From: an uncultured Bacteroidales bacterium
GTDB lineage: Bacteria; Bacteroidota; Bacteroidia; Bacteroidales; Bacteroidaceae
Assembly (NCBI GenBank): GCA_902773055.1
Contig: CACYCZ010000004.1
Span: 1-54,448 of the forward strand
Direction: 5' to 3'
DNA: 54,448 bases
In this document: one piece after another, positions 1 to 9,200 of the stretch
Layout: every line of letters begins with the position of its first letter
Position numbering within the stretch: the stretch's first letter is position 1
Translations under genes and position numbers: made by a program
Notes under the pieces: generated by a model
Databases searched by the model: none
Told to the model about the DNA's origin: nothing
What the model saw: only the letters and a program-made list of their open reading frames with translations

Positions 1-28
1 ACGCACAGGCCTGCCAGTGAAAACGCCT
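1..28 (+). repeat. Intergenic element copy A (cut by the window start)
   Basis: Only the last AGGCCT core (7-12) and the right hairpin arm ending in GTGAAAAC are present. The match to the third block of copies B-E is close, so the rest of the element should lie just outside the window. It sits beside the terminator that follows the ybaK operon. Confidence 0.7.
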
Positions 29-37
29 TGCGCAGAG

Positions 38-79
38 AAAAAGAAGGACGGCATATTTCCAACAATATGCCGTCCTTCT
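38..79 (-). terminator. Intrinsic terminator of the T9SS cargo-uvrA-ybaK operon
   Basis: Perfect 15-bp inverted repeat (42-56 and 65-79) with an 8-nt loop. On the minus strand it is followed by five T. It lies about 170 bp past the ybaK stop. The intervening stretch 80-250 shows nothing else beyond a weak 6-bp hairpin near 163-187. Confidence 0.75.
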
Positions 80-250
80 GATATAGGGTAAAAAAATAAA
101 AGTGTGGAGTCGGGTTTATTGTACAGGGCTGATAGCCGACAACAGTTACAGTAATTTTAGCCGTGGCGACAAAATGTTTCAGCCACGTTCTGTTGATAGA
201 TGCCGTGTCTCCGAAAACTGGCGAAAAAAGCAACAGGGGAAGGGGGCAGC

Positions 251-730
251 CTATGCGGTAAGGTCTGCAGGAGTGGCGTGTACCTGAGCCATGAGGTCTT
301 GGGGTGATATCTTAAGCTGGAGACCGCGCAGGCCGGCACTGACGAAGATAAATGGGTAGTTGAAGGAACTGTTGTCTATATAGGTTGGAAAAAGTTTCTT
401 CATGCCGATGGGAGAACAACCTCCGCGAATGTATCCAGTCAGACCCTGCAGCTCTTTCAACGGCAGGGTGTCACACTTTTTGTTACCACTCGCTTGTGCA
501 GCAAGCTTGAGGTTGATTTCCTTGTCACCGGGAACGACGCATACGAAATATTTGACCCTGTCGCCAGTCAGTACGATTGTCTTGAAGACTTGCCGGATAT
601 CTTCACCTAAGCTTTCGGCGACGTGAGAGGCTGCAAGATTATCAGGGTCTACTTCGTACGGGATAAGTTCGTAGGAGATTCCTGCCTGATCCAGCAAGCG
701 GGCGGCATTTGTCTTTTTTATTCCTGACAT
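251..730 (-). CDS. ybaK: Cys-tRNA(Pro) deacylase, YbaK/EbsC family
   Basis: A 159-residue protein of the YbaK/EbsC/ProX editing fold, full length for the family. Family members hydrolyse cysteine wrongly attached to tRNA-Pro by prolyl-tRNA synthetase, acting in trans in the cytoplasm. The sequence shows the family hallmarks: an N-terminal KTNAARLLD start, a central FKTIVLTGD followed by FVCVVPGD, a conserved lysine in the IRGGCSPIGMKK stretch, and the FVSAGLRGLQL strand near the C-terminus. The ATG overlaps the end of uvrA by 13 bases, so the two are translationally linked and the gene is the last of a three-gene leftward operon. Assignment to YbaK is strong; the exact tRNA substrate is taken from the family. 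Confidence 0.93.
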   Translation of the reverse strand: MSGIKKTNAARLLDQAGISYELIPYEVDPDNLAASHVAESLGEDIRQVFKTIVLTGDRVKYFVCVVPGDKEINLKLAAQASGNKKCDTLPLKELQGLTGYIRGGCSPIGMKKLFPTYIDNSSFNYPFIFVSAGLRGLQLKISPQDLMAQVHATPADLTA

Positions 731-3555
731 GGTGGCTGTGTGGATAGTTCTTTTCTAATAAAGGGAGCAGTCTCTCCGATATTTGAGGCGGCTACTTCTT
801 CAGGAGTCCCGGTAACGACGACTTGACCGCCGCGCTGTCCTCCTTCCGGACCAAGGTCAATAATGTAGTCTGCTGTCTTGATGACGTCCAGATTGTGCTC
901 AATGATGATGACGGTATTGCCCTTGTCAACAAGACGGTTCAGTACATTCATGAGCACACGGATATCTTCAAAGTGAAGCCCGGTCGTAGGCTCGTCCAGG
1001 ATGTACAGGGTGTTGCCTGTGTCTTTTTTACTGAGTTCTGTGGCCAGTTTTACGCGCTGGCTTTCACCGCCCGACAGAGTGGTGGACGACTGTCCCAGTT
1101 TGAGATACCCCAGTCCGACATCCTGCAATACCTTGATTTTGTGAAGAATGTTTGGTACATTCTCAAAGAATTCCACGGCCTGGTTGATGGTCATGTCAAG
1201 AACATCGGCTATATTCTTGCCTTTGAAGCGTATCTCCAGTGTTTCGCGGTTATAGCGCTTGCCGTGGCAAGTCTCACAAGGTATCATGACATTGGGCAGA
1301 AAGTTCATTTCTATCATCTTGTAGCCATTCCCCTTGCAGGTTTCACAACGGCCGCCGGCTATGTTGAAGGAGAAATAGCCCGGTTTGTAGGCTCGGATGA
1401 GCGATTCTGGCAGGTTTACAAACAGGTTTCGTATGTCTGTGAAGACACCAGTGTAAGTTGCAGGGTTTGAACGTGGAGTCCTGCCGATAGGACTTTGGTC
1501 TACATTGACGACCTTGTCAAGAAACTGGATGCCGTCAATGCCTTCATAGGGCAGAGGCTCCTGTATGGAGCAGTAGAAATGCTGTGAGAGGATGGGGAGG
1601 AGTGTGTCGGAAACAAGTGTGGACTTTCCGCTGCCCGAAACCCCGGTGACGCATATCAGTTTTCCGAGCGGAAAGTCAACGCTGATATTTTTGAGATTGT
1701 TTCCAGATGCACCTTTAATAGTAAGATGGTGGCCGTTGCCTTCTCTGCGCCGGGAAGGAATGGGTATGGCCAGATTGCCGTTCAGATAGTTCGCGGTAAG
1801 CGTGTCGGTTTTAAGCATCTGCTTCACACCGCCTTGGAAGACAATTTCTCCGCCTTTCCGCCCGGCCAGCGGACCGACATCAACGATATAGTCAGCATTA
1901 AGCATCATGTCTTTATCATGTTCAACAACAATGACGGTGTTGCCAAGGTCACGAAGTTTCTTGAGAGAGTCAATGAGTTTGACGTTGTCTCTTTGGTGAA
2001 GACCTATGCTGGGCTCATCAAGGATATAAAGCACGTTGACAAGCTGGCTACCTATCTGAGTGGCAAGACGGATACGCTGGCTCTCACCGCCACTGAGTGT
2101 GGCAGAGCCCCGGTGAAGGCTGAGATATTCCAGACCGACATTGAGCAGAAATTGCAGGCGGGTCTGTATTTCCTTGATAATTTCACTGCCTATCTTGACC
2201 TGTGAGGGGGAAAGATGAGCCGGCAAATCACCTATCCACTGGTAAAGAGAGTTCAAGTTCATACACGAGAGTTCGTAGATTGTCTTGCCGTTGATATAAA
2301 AGTGTAGGGCTTCTCTGTTCAGACGGGCGCCATGACATACGGGACACTCCATGACTTTGTTAAACTGGTCTGCCCATCGTTGGGCTGCAGCTGACATTTC
2401 CCTGTCGCTCATCTGTTGAATATATTTTACCAAGCCGTCAAACTGAATGAAATAGTCGCTGGATGCGTGCAGGAGTTCAGCCCGGATACGTATCTCACGC
2501 TCACTCCCGTCAAAGATTTCGTCCATAGCTTCCTGGGGCAGATCCTTGATGGGGGTATCTAATGTACAGTCATAGTGCTCTAATAATGCAGATAGTTGCC
2601 AAAATACCAGATTGTTCTTGTATTTTCCCAGTGGTACGATACCTCCATTCTTTATAGAGAGATTGTTGTCGGGAACTATCTTCTGATAATCAATGACGCT
2701 GACGGTACCTAGCCCCTTGCAACGAGGACATGCCCCCAAGGTGGAATTGAAGGAAAAATCATTGGGAGAAGGGTCGCGGTATGACAATCCGGAAACAGGG
2801 TCCATAAGATGCTTGCTGAAGTATCTCATGGAATTGTCATCAGCATCCAGTATGAGCATGAGTCCGTCGCCATGGCGAAATGTTGTGGCGACGCTTTGAA
2901 TAATGCGTTGCAGGTTATCGTTGCTGACAACCATCTTGTCAACGACAACTTCGATAGTGTGATTATTATAGCGATCTACTTTGAGCCCCTTCGTGATTTC
3001 CGTGATGACGCCGTCAATGCGGACATGCAGAAATCCTTTCTTGCGAATGCTTTCAAAAAGTTCCCTGTAATGGCCTTTTCGATTGCGTACCAGTGGTGCA
3101 AGAAGATATATGCGTTTCCCGTCGTATTCCTTGGCGAGCATGGAAACAATTTTTTCCTCTGTATATTTTACCATTCTCTCACCAGTCTCATAGGAGAATG
3201 CTTCCCCTATGCGAGCATAAAGCAATCTAAGAAAATCATATATCTCGGTAATGGTGCCGACTGTAGAACGTGGATTCTTATTGGTTGTTTTCTGGTCTAT
3301 ACTGATAACAGGACTTAGACCGGTTATCTGGTCAACATCCGGACGTTCTACATTATCAAGAAAGTTTCTTGCATAGGCCGAAAAAGTTTCAATATACCTG
3401 CGTTGGCCTTCAGCATATAGTGTGTCAAAAGCCAGCGAACTTTTACCGCTTCCACTCAATCCTGTAATGACTGTCAGACAATTCTGGGGAATAGTAACAT
3501 TAACATTCTTGAGATTGTGGACTCTGGCGCCGACAACGTCTATGTTTTTTTTCAC
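718..3555 (-). CDS. uvrA: Excinuclease ABC subunit A
   Basis: At 945 residues this is a full-length UvrA, the damage-recognition ATPase of nucleotide excision repair that loads UvrB on distorted DNA. Two ABC modules are visible: Walker A motifs GLSGSGKSS (residues 32-40) and GVSGSGKST (near 640), and signature motifs LSGGESQ near 487 and 827. Zinc-binding cysteine pairs occur as CPRC (near 276), CPVC (near 402) and CETC...CETC (near 735, the DNA-contacting finger). It starts 5 bases after the T9SS cargo gene stops and runs into ybaK, so it is probably transcribed from the promoter at 4262-4269. I see no LexA-type operator. Bacteroidetes may carry a second UvrA paralogue, so uvrA1 versus uvrA2 is not settled here. 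Confidence 0.97.
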   Translation of the reverse strand: MKKNIDVVGARVHNLKNVNVTIPQNCLTVITGLSGSGKSSLAFDTLYAEGQRRYIETFSAYARNFLDNVERPDVDQITGLSPVISIDQKTTNKNPRSTVGTITEIYDFLRLLYARIGEAFSYETGERMVKYTEEKIVSMLAKEYDGKRIYLLAPLVRNRKGHYRELFESIRKKGFLHVRIDGVITEITKGLKVDRYNNHTIEVVVDKMVVSNDNLQRIIQSVATTFRHGDGLMLILDADDNSMRYFSKHLMDPVSGLSYRDPSPNDFSFNSTLGACPRCKGLGTVSVIDYQKIVPDNNLSIKNGGIVPLGKYKNNLVFWQLSALLEHYDCTLDTPIKDLPQEAMDEIFDGSEREIRIRAELLHASSDYFIQFDGLVKYIQQMSDREMSAAAQRWADQFNKVMECPVCHGARLNREALHFYINGKTIYELSCMNLNSLYQWIGDLPAHLSPSQVKIGSEIIKEIQTRLQFLLNVGLEYLSLHRGSATLSGGESQRIRLATQIGSQLVNVLYILDEPSIGLHQRDNVKLIDSLKKLRDLGNTVIVVEHDKDMMLNADYIVDVGPLAGRKGGEIVFQGGVKQMLKTDTLTANYLNGNLAIPIPSRRREGNGHHLTIKGASGNNLKNISVDFPLGKLICVTGVSGSGKSTLVSDTLLPILSQHFYCSIQEPLPYEGIDGIQFLDKVVNVDQSPIGRTPRSNPATYTGVFTDIRNLFVNLPESLIRAYKPGYFSFNIAGGRCETCKGNGYKMIEMNFLPNVMIPCETCHGKRYNRETLEIRFKGKNIADVLDMTINQAVEFFENVPNILHKIKVLQDVGLGYLKLGQSSTTLSGGESQRVKLATELSKKDTGNTLYILDEPTTGLHFEDIRVLMNVLNRLVDKGNTVIIIEHNLDVIKTADYIIDLGPEGGQRGGQVVVTGTPEEVAASNIGETAPFIRKELSTQPPCQE

Positions 3556-3560
3556 GTTGG

Positions 3561-4241
3561 TTAGTCTGTGATGTATTTCCTGATAAGATTAATAGCTTTT
3601 TTGATTCTGAATTTGCGGCCGTCTGCTCCTGTTGCTTCAATATGGCAAAAGTAAACCCCATCGGCAACATCGTTTCCTGCATACGTGCCGTCCCAACCTT
3701 GGTTGATGTCAGTCCATTCAAAAAGTTTCTTTCCCCAGCGGTTAAAAATATATCCATGGAACTTGACAATGCTGCGATGACCATCCTTAACCTTAAAGAT
3801 GTCATTTGTGCCGTCATGGTTAGGCGTAAATGTATTGGGCACATTCATGGTTGACTCGTATGCTGTTACGCTGAAAGGCTTTTCCATGGCATATATAATT
3901 GTGTCTCCATTGTGGGTGAAAACGGTGGTAAGAGTGATGTAAATAGTCCGGGCTTGGTTAAATGTATATTCAACATCTGCATCGTGTCTGACAAGAAAGG
4001 GACTGGCGGATTTACCTTCCTCGTACATGCTCCATTCGTAATGAGCTGTATATTCGCCCTGATTCTTGGGGTTGGCACTGAAAAAGGCTTTGATGGGGGC
4101 AGAGCCTGTATATGTACTTGCACTGTCAAGTCCTGTTTCTGTCTGGATTATCATAGAGGGGGAAACAGAAGGCCTTTGGCCCGAAATGCCAGTCAGGGCA
4201 AGAAAACAAAATGCAAAGAAGGAAAAACAGAAATATTTCAT
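3561..4241 (-). CDS. Exported protein with gliding-motility/T9SS type B C-terminal domain
   Basis: I take the ATG at 4241 (MKYFCFSFF...) rather than the one at 4250, because the -7 box at 4262-4269 would leave almost no leader for the earlier codon. The 226-residue product has a Sec signal peptide ending near GISGQ, a PKD-like middle, and a C-terminal domain with the diagnostic run NTFTPNHDGTNDIF, then YIFNRWGKKLFEW and GWDGTYAGN...ADGVYF. That is the CHU_C/TIGR04131 type B sorting domain, which directs export through the type IX system. The passenger is only about 110 residues and has no enzyme motif, so its role is unknown. First gene of an operon with uvrA and ybaK, an unexpected pairing of a surface protein with DNA repair. 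Confidence 0.85.
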   Translation of the reverse strand: MKYFCFSFFAFCFLALTGISGQRPSVSPSMIIQTETGLDSASTYTGSAPIKAFFSANPKNQGEYTAHYEWSMYEEGKSASPFLVRHDADVEYTFNQARTIYITLTTVFTHNGDTIIYAMEKPFSVTAYESTMNVPNTFTPNHDGTNDIFKVKDGHRSIVKFHGYIFNRWGKKLFEWTDINQGWDGTYAGNDVADGVYFCHIEATGADGRKFRIKKAINLIRKYITD

Positions 4242-4260
4242 AAATGCCATTTAATTTCAT

Positions 4261-4290
4261 GCAAAAGTACGAATTAATTATTACTTTTGC
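4261..4290. promoter_or_regulatory. Back-to-back divergent promoters forming a palindrome
   Basis: The block begins GCAAAAGTA (4261-4269) and ends TACTTTTGC (4282-4290), a perfect 9-bp inverted repeat. Each arm is a Bacteroidetes -7 box TACTTTTG, one facing the T9SS cargo/uvrA operon (minus), the other facing the 4314 gene (plus). The -33 region of each promoter must overlap the -7 box of the other. Confidence 0.8.
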
Positions 4291-4313
4291 TATCAAAATG
4301 GTAAAGAGATAGA

Positions 4314-5417
4314 ATGAAAAAGTTGTTAATTCTTTTGTTCTTGTTGGCCAATGTCACCGTCAGTGTCTTTTGTGCTCAGAAGATTATTCGTGTCGGTGTA
4401 ATGCTGCCATTCAAGGACAATGAAGCCCATGTCAGTCTGCGGGCTGTGGATTTCTATCGAGGCATTGCTATGGCCATAGATAGTTTGAAGAAGGATGGCA
4501 CTTCATTTCGCATATATACATATAATACTGCCAATACGTCTGTAAATACGATTTTGAGTGATACGATTATTCCTCATTTGGATGTTATTTTCGGTCCTGA
4601 TGACCGAATGGCATTGAAAGTAGTGAGTGATTTTGTCGCATCGTATGGCACAAAAATAGTTGATGCTTTTGTCCCTACAAGCGATGCGGTTATAAATAAT
4701 CCCAATTTCTATATTGTCTATCCTTCAGAAGCAATAATTGCTGAAGATGCAGCCAATTTATTTAAAGCACATTTCTCTGCAGTGAAAACGAATGTGGTAA
4801 TGATAGATACTCGGAAAGTAGCTCATCCCTTTGTTGCCGAGATGAAAAAAGTCGCAGGAAAAGTGCGTTTTCTTCAGTCTGGATTTACCCAAAACCAGTT
4901 GGGGTCCCGCTTGAGTAAAAATAAGGTGAATATTCTTGTGCTCTCATCTTCGGATAAGGAGTCTGCGGTAGAAATAATGGAACAAATAGCTTTATACAAG
5001 CATAACAATCCCCGATATGATATTCGCGTGATAGGCTATCCGGAATGGGAGGATTACGGCCTAAGTCTTGCGGATAAAATGTTTCAATTAGAAACCTATG
5101 TCTATTCTCCATTTTATAATAATATGTCTTCTTTGCGTAACAAGCATTTTACAACCATGTATAACAGGTTGTTTTGTACACAGATGGAGAGTACTCGGCC
5201 AGTGATGGCTTTGTTTGGTTTCGACTGTGCCTATTTCATGCTCAAGGCTCTGGCACGATACGGAAGAGATTATGCTGGGCAGGATGTATATACTGTACCT
5301 CTCCAAAATGCATTCCAGTTTAGGCCACTGGGTAATTCCGGCGGTATGGTCAATCATTTTGTTCAGTTTGTTCATTATAAGACGGACCGACAGGTAGAAT
5401 TAATTAAATTGAAATGA
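4314..5417 (+). CDS. Periplasmic type 1 binding-fold protein (LysM-associated PBP1 family, no LysM)
   Basis: A 367-residue exported protein with a signal peptide ending near VFCAQ. It then shows the start of a type 1 periplasmic-binding fold, KIIRVGVMLPFKD, a DVIFGPDDRMALKVVSDF segment and a late AYFMLKALARYG helix. In Bacteroidetes this fold usually follows LysM repeats in cell-envelope proteins related to LIV-binding proteins; here the LysM part is absent and only the binding fold remains. The ligand cannot be read from the sequence. The stop overlaps the next start by 4 bases (ATGA), so it is coupled to the PorT-like barrel gene, which suggests a shared envelope role. Promoter TACTTTTG lies 25 bases upstream. 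Confidence 0.75.
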   Translation: MKKLLILLFLLANVTVSVFCAQKIIRVGVMLPFKDNEAHVSLRAVDFYRGIAMAIDSLKKDGTSFRIYTYNTANTSVNTILSDTIIPHLDVIFGPDDRMALKVVSDFVASYGTKIVDAFVPTSDAVINNPNFYIVYPSEAIIAEDAANLFKAHFSAVKTNVVMIDTRKVAHPFVAEMKKVAGKVRFLQSGFTQNQLGSRLSKNKVNILVLSSSDKESAVEIMEQIALYKHNNPRYDIRVIGYPEWEDYGLSLADKMFQLETYVYSPFYNNMSSLRNKHFTTMYNRLFCTQMESTRPVMALFGFDCAYFMLKALARYGRDYAGQDVYTVPLQNAFQFRPLGNSGGMVNHFVQFVHYKTDRQVELIKLK

Positions 5418-6148
5418 GAGGAAAAAGGTTCCTTGTCTTGTTTTTTATGTTATTGCTGATACTTCTGACAGCAAAAGGACAGATAGGAGAACTGCGCTCT
5501 CGCCTGAGCGTCGGTTTAAATGGAGGTATGGTATTTAATACTATAGACTTTGACCCTACCGTCAAGCAATTACAGCATCAAGGGAAGACTTTTGGATTAA
5601 GTCTGCGCTATACAAGTGAAAAATACTTTACAACAATATGTGCATTGCAGGCGGAACTCAACTATACCCAGTTGGGATGGAAAGAAGATATTTTCAGTTC
5701 AGAAGGTGTAGAACTTCGTGATACCTATGAAAGGACGTTGAATTATGTGCAATTGCCCTTGTTGTGCCGTTTGGGTTGGGGCAAGGAGAGTGGAGGATTA
5801 ATGTTCTTTATTCTTTTGGGTCCACAGGTAGGATATTATTTAAGTGGTTCTTCCAAGCAGAGCGATATATGGACTCTGAATGCAAATGGGAATCCAGATC
5901 GTCCTAATAACGTGTATCAGCAGTATACGATGGAACCAGACAAGAAGTTTGAATATGGATTGACAGGAGGCCTGGGACTGGAATTTAGTACGAAGCATGG
6001 TCAGCATTTTATGGTAGATGGGCGCTATTATTATGGTTTGAGCGACATTTACAATAATGGGAAAAAAGATGTTTTTGCGAGGTCGGCGCATATGACGATA
6101 TCCGCCCGGCTGACATATCTCTTTGATATGTTTAATAAAGACAAGTGA
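5414..6148 (+). CDS. PorT-family outer-membrane beta-barrel protein
   Basis: A 244-residue protein with a strongly hydrophobic signal peptide ending at AKGQ, followed by alternating strands typical of an eight-stranded barrel: SVGLNGGMVFNT, then LQAELNYTQLGW, LNYVQLPLLCRLGW, ILLGPQVGYYLSG, GLTGGLGLEF and a closing ISARLTYLFDMF. This is the OMP_b-brl_2/PorT-like pattern. PorT of Porphyromonas gingivalis takes part in T9SS assembly, but the name covers many barrels of unknown role, so I do not claim the orthologue. Its start overlaps the preceding binding-fold gene, and the window carries two T9SS sorting domains, so an envelope or secretion role fits. No terminator is visible before the next promoter. 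Confidence 0.8.
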   Translation: MRGKRFLVLFFMLLLILLTAKGQIGELRSRLSVGLNGGMVFNTIDFDPTVKQLQHQGKTFGLSLRYTSEKYFTTICALQAELNYTQLGWKEDIFSSEGVELRDTYERTLNYVQLPLLCRLGWGKESGGLMFFILLGPQVGYYLSGSSKQSDIWTLNANGNPDRPNNVYQQYTMEPDKKFEYGLTGGLGLEFSTKHGQHFMVDGRYYYGLSDIYNNGKKDVFARSAHMTISARLTYLFDMFNKDK

Positions 6149-6191
6149 AATATTTTTCAGCAGAAATACGAAGAATAAAGAATAAAAACAT

Positions 6192-6199
6192 TACTTTTG
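6192..6199 (+). promoter_or_regulatory. -7 box of the secreted metallophosphoesterase gene
   Basis: TACTTTTG, 25 bases before the ATG at 6225, matches the TAnnTTTG consensus. Confidence 0.65.
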
Positions 6200-6224
6200 T
6201 AACAACACAATTAAACGTAGAAAT

Positions 6225-9200
6225 ATGAGAAGGATATTTGTCATGGCGTGTCTGTGGAGTATATATTCATTTTGCAGCGCGCAAACTCCATTGGTGAACA
6301 TCTCTTTTGAAAAGGGTGGTCCGGTAAACAGAGGTTCTTATGAAAAGCAGGTTATGTCGTATGACGAGTCATACACAAGTTCGCGTTATGATCCTGTCAG
6401 GGATACCTATTTAGGGTGTACATCGCGAGATTCTCGTGGTTATTATTATATGTTTTATGATGCTGCAGACGATTTGGGGAAAGCTTTCTCCACTGCTGTT
6501 ACATGGGAGCTGCTTTTCCGCATGGATGCCCAAATATGTAACAGTTTTAGTAGTAGCTCGGATGCAACAACCGCAACTGGAAAAATTTTCTCTTGCCAGG
6601 AAAGTGGTGGATGGAGTCTGTATACATACCCCAGTTATGGCGTGCGTTTCCAGTATGTGACTACTGGTACGACAACAACAGCTCAACCAAACTTCTTTTT
6701 GGAAACAGGAAAATTCTATCATATTGTTGTTACTGTTGACAAGACAGCAAATTTGATGAATATGTATGTCAATGGTAAGCATTTGGTCAAAGATCAGGCT
6801 GTTGATGCAACAGAGTACAAGGGGCCGAACATCGGAACGACACGTCGTCAGAATGATATGTGGTTCTGTCTTGGTGGTGACCCTAGTGTGGGTAGTGCGC
6901 CGACGCGCGCATATAATTCTACGCAGACATCGTTTGTCAATGCGAAAATTTACGGCAGTGCCTTGACAGAGAGTCAGGTAATGGCATTGTATGATACTGA
7001 TGCAGTGAAATACTATACCGAGCCCCAACTCAAAAATAAGAACAGGATTATTCTTGATGCCTTGTTCAATGTTAACGGTGCGGAGGATGTGTCAACTTTC
7101 AGTGCCGAGAAGCAACGCCTCATAGAGATGGGTAATGTCCAAATGTCCTATAATGAGGACCAAAAGCGTTATCAGACTATCGGTGAAATGAGTTCGGGTA
7201 ATTATTTCCGCCGTGATTATTGGTATGATCCAGCTGTTACCTCTGAACTGAGCGATAATTTCTCCTATGAGGTGTATGCCAAGAATAATAATGCGATTCC
7301 AAGTGCTTATGTTTCTCCTTTGAGTGCACAGCAGGCTGGCGGATTGGGTTTTGAATTCACGACAGAGGGTGCCATAAAGTTTAACCCTAATGCCTATGGT
7401 TACAATTCCTCTACCTCATCTGTTGTATCTAATGCTGCTCATGTTGCAACCGCTTCAGGGAAGCTGACAACGGACTGGACTCACTATGTAGTGACTTATG
7501 ACCGTATGGCGGGAACATCTTCCATATATATCAATGGTGCACTGGCTGCTTCTAAGAGTATTACGGCAAATGACATGCTGACTTTCTGCTATGCACCTTA
7601 TCAATGGTTTGCAATCGGAGGTGATACGCGATCCAGTGATGTCACTTGTGATTATCCGTTTGACGGAAATATATCAATTGCCCGTGTATGGGACAAGGGA
7701 CTTACTGCCACAGACGCTAAGGAACTTTACGACCAAGCTACAAAGACCTCTCGGAGTGTCACTGTCGGTTCCTCGGGCTATGCAGCAGTGTGCATGCCTT
7801 TCCCGACAAAGATACCAGCAGGACTTAAGGCTTACATTGTAACATCGCAGACGGATACCGAAGCCAATCTGGACTTACTGGCAAATGCAGGCTCCATTAT
7901 AGCCTATGGCACACCGGTTATTGTTGCAGGAGATGCCGGCACCTATGAATTTGAGGCTGCTGATATACGTGATAATGCTGTACTGACTCCTAATGGGAAC
8001 TTGCTTATGGGAACCTATATTGACCAGACCTTTACAGAGGGTCAGGTGTTCTCTCTGGCAGCTGACGGAACTTTATCGAGTGCTGCCGGCACGGTAAAGG
8101 CAACTGGTGCATATCTGCCTGTGGAAGGTACCGGTACCAAGACTCTGAACATTACCGGTAAAACGGCATCGTCAACGTCTAATACTCAGTTGCAGACAAA
8201 TATTGTTGGTACTGTGACGTGTAGTGGTGTAGGTGTTGAAGGTGTTGTTGTCAGCGACGGCTATGTAGTGACAACAACTGATGCCAATGGAAATTATGCA
8301 CTCTATTCAGAGAAGAAGAATGGCTATGTCTTTATCTCGCTTCCTTCGGGTTATGAAATCTACGAGAACTACAAGACATCAGCGGGAGAAAAAATCTTTA
8401 CTCCTTTCTGGCAACCTCTGAAATATACGGCTGCAAAATCTGAAACCCACAACTTCAAGCTGAAAGTGAAAAATAACGACAACCATTATATGTTGATTGG
8501 CGCTGATACCCATATTTCAACGGCTTCTTCTCAGACGCAGTTCTACAACTACTTTATTTCGGCTGTAAAGAAGGAGTTGAAGGATGCCGGTACCACACCG
8601 CTCTATTCTACCTTGCTGGGTGACTTGACCTGTAATTACCATTGGTACAGATATAATTTCTTCCCTGCAAGTTTCTACACATTGATGGAAACCGACGGCT
8701 ATCCTCTGAAGTTGTTCCCCGTCATGGGTAATCATGACCATGACAGTAATGCCGATGACGGTCTGAATTCTGATTTCGCCTCAACGGCCCGATATCGTCA
8801 GACATTTGGTCCCAGCTATTATTCCTATAATCTCGGCAAGATTCATTATGTTATTCTGGATGATACATACTTCCTCAATACTCATGTGCCTGACAAGACT
8901 TACAGCTATGCAACCGGTGAGCAGGATTACAATAATTATATAGACGATTATCAATTAGAATGGCTGAAGAAGGATTTGCAGTATGTAGATAAGAGTACTC
9001 CTATATTTATTGAGGCTCATATTCCTGTATGGCAAATCAATCATTCTACTTTCATTGCAAGAGAGAATCTTACCAATGGCGGTGCCAACAGTACAATACT
9101 TCTGAGTAATATTTTGAAGGATTTCGAAACTGTGCATATCGTAACAGGTCACACTCATTATAACTACCACGTTCATCCTGCAGCATATCCCAACATTCAC

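Noticed and set aside
823..1470. 215-residue antisense frame over uvrA
   Set aside because: Shadow of a conserved UvrA region.
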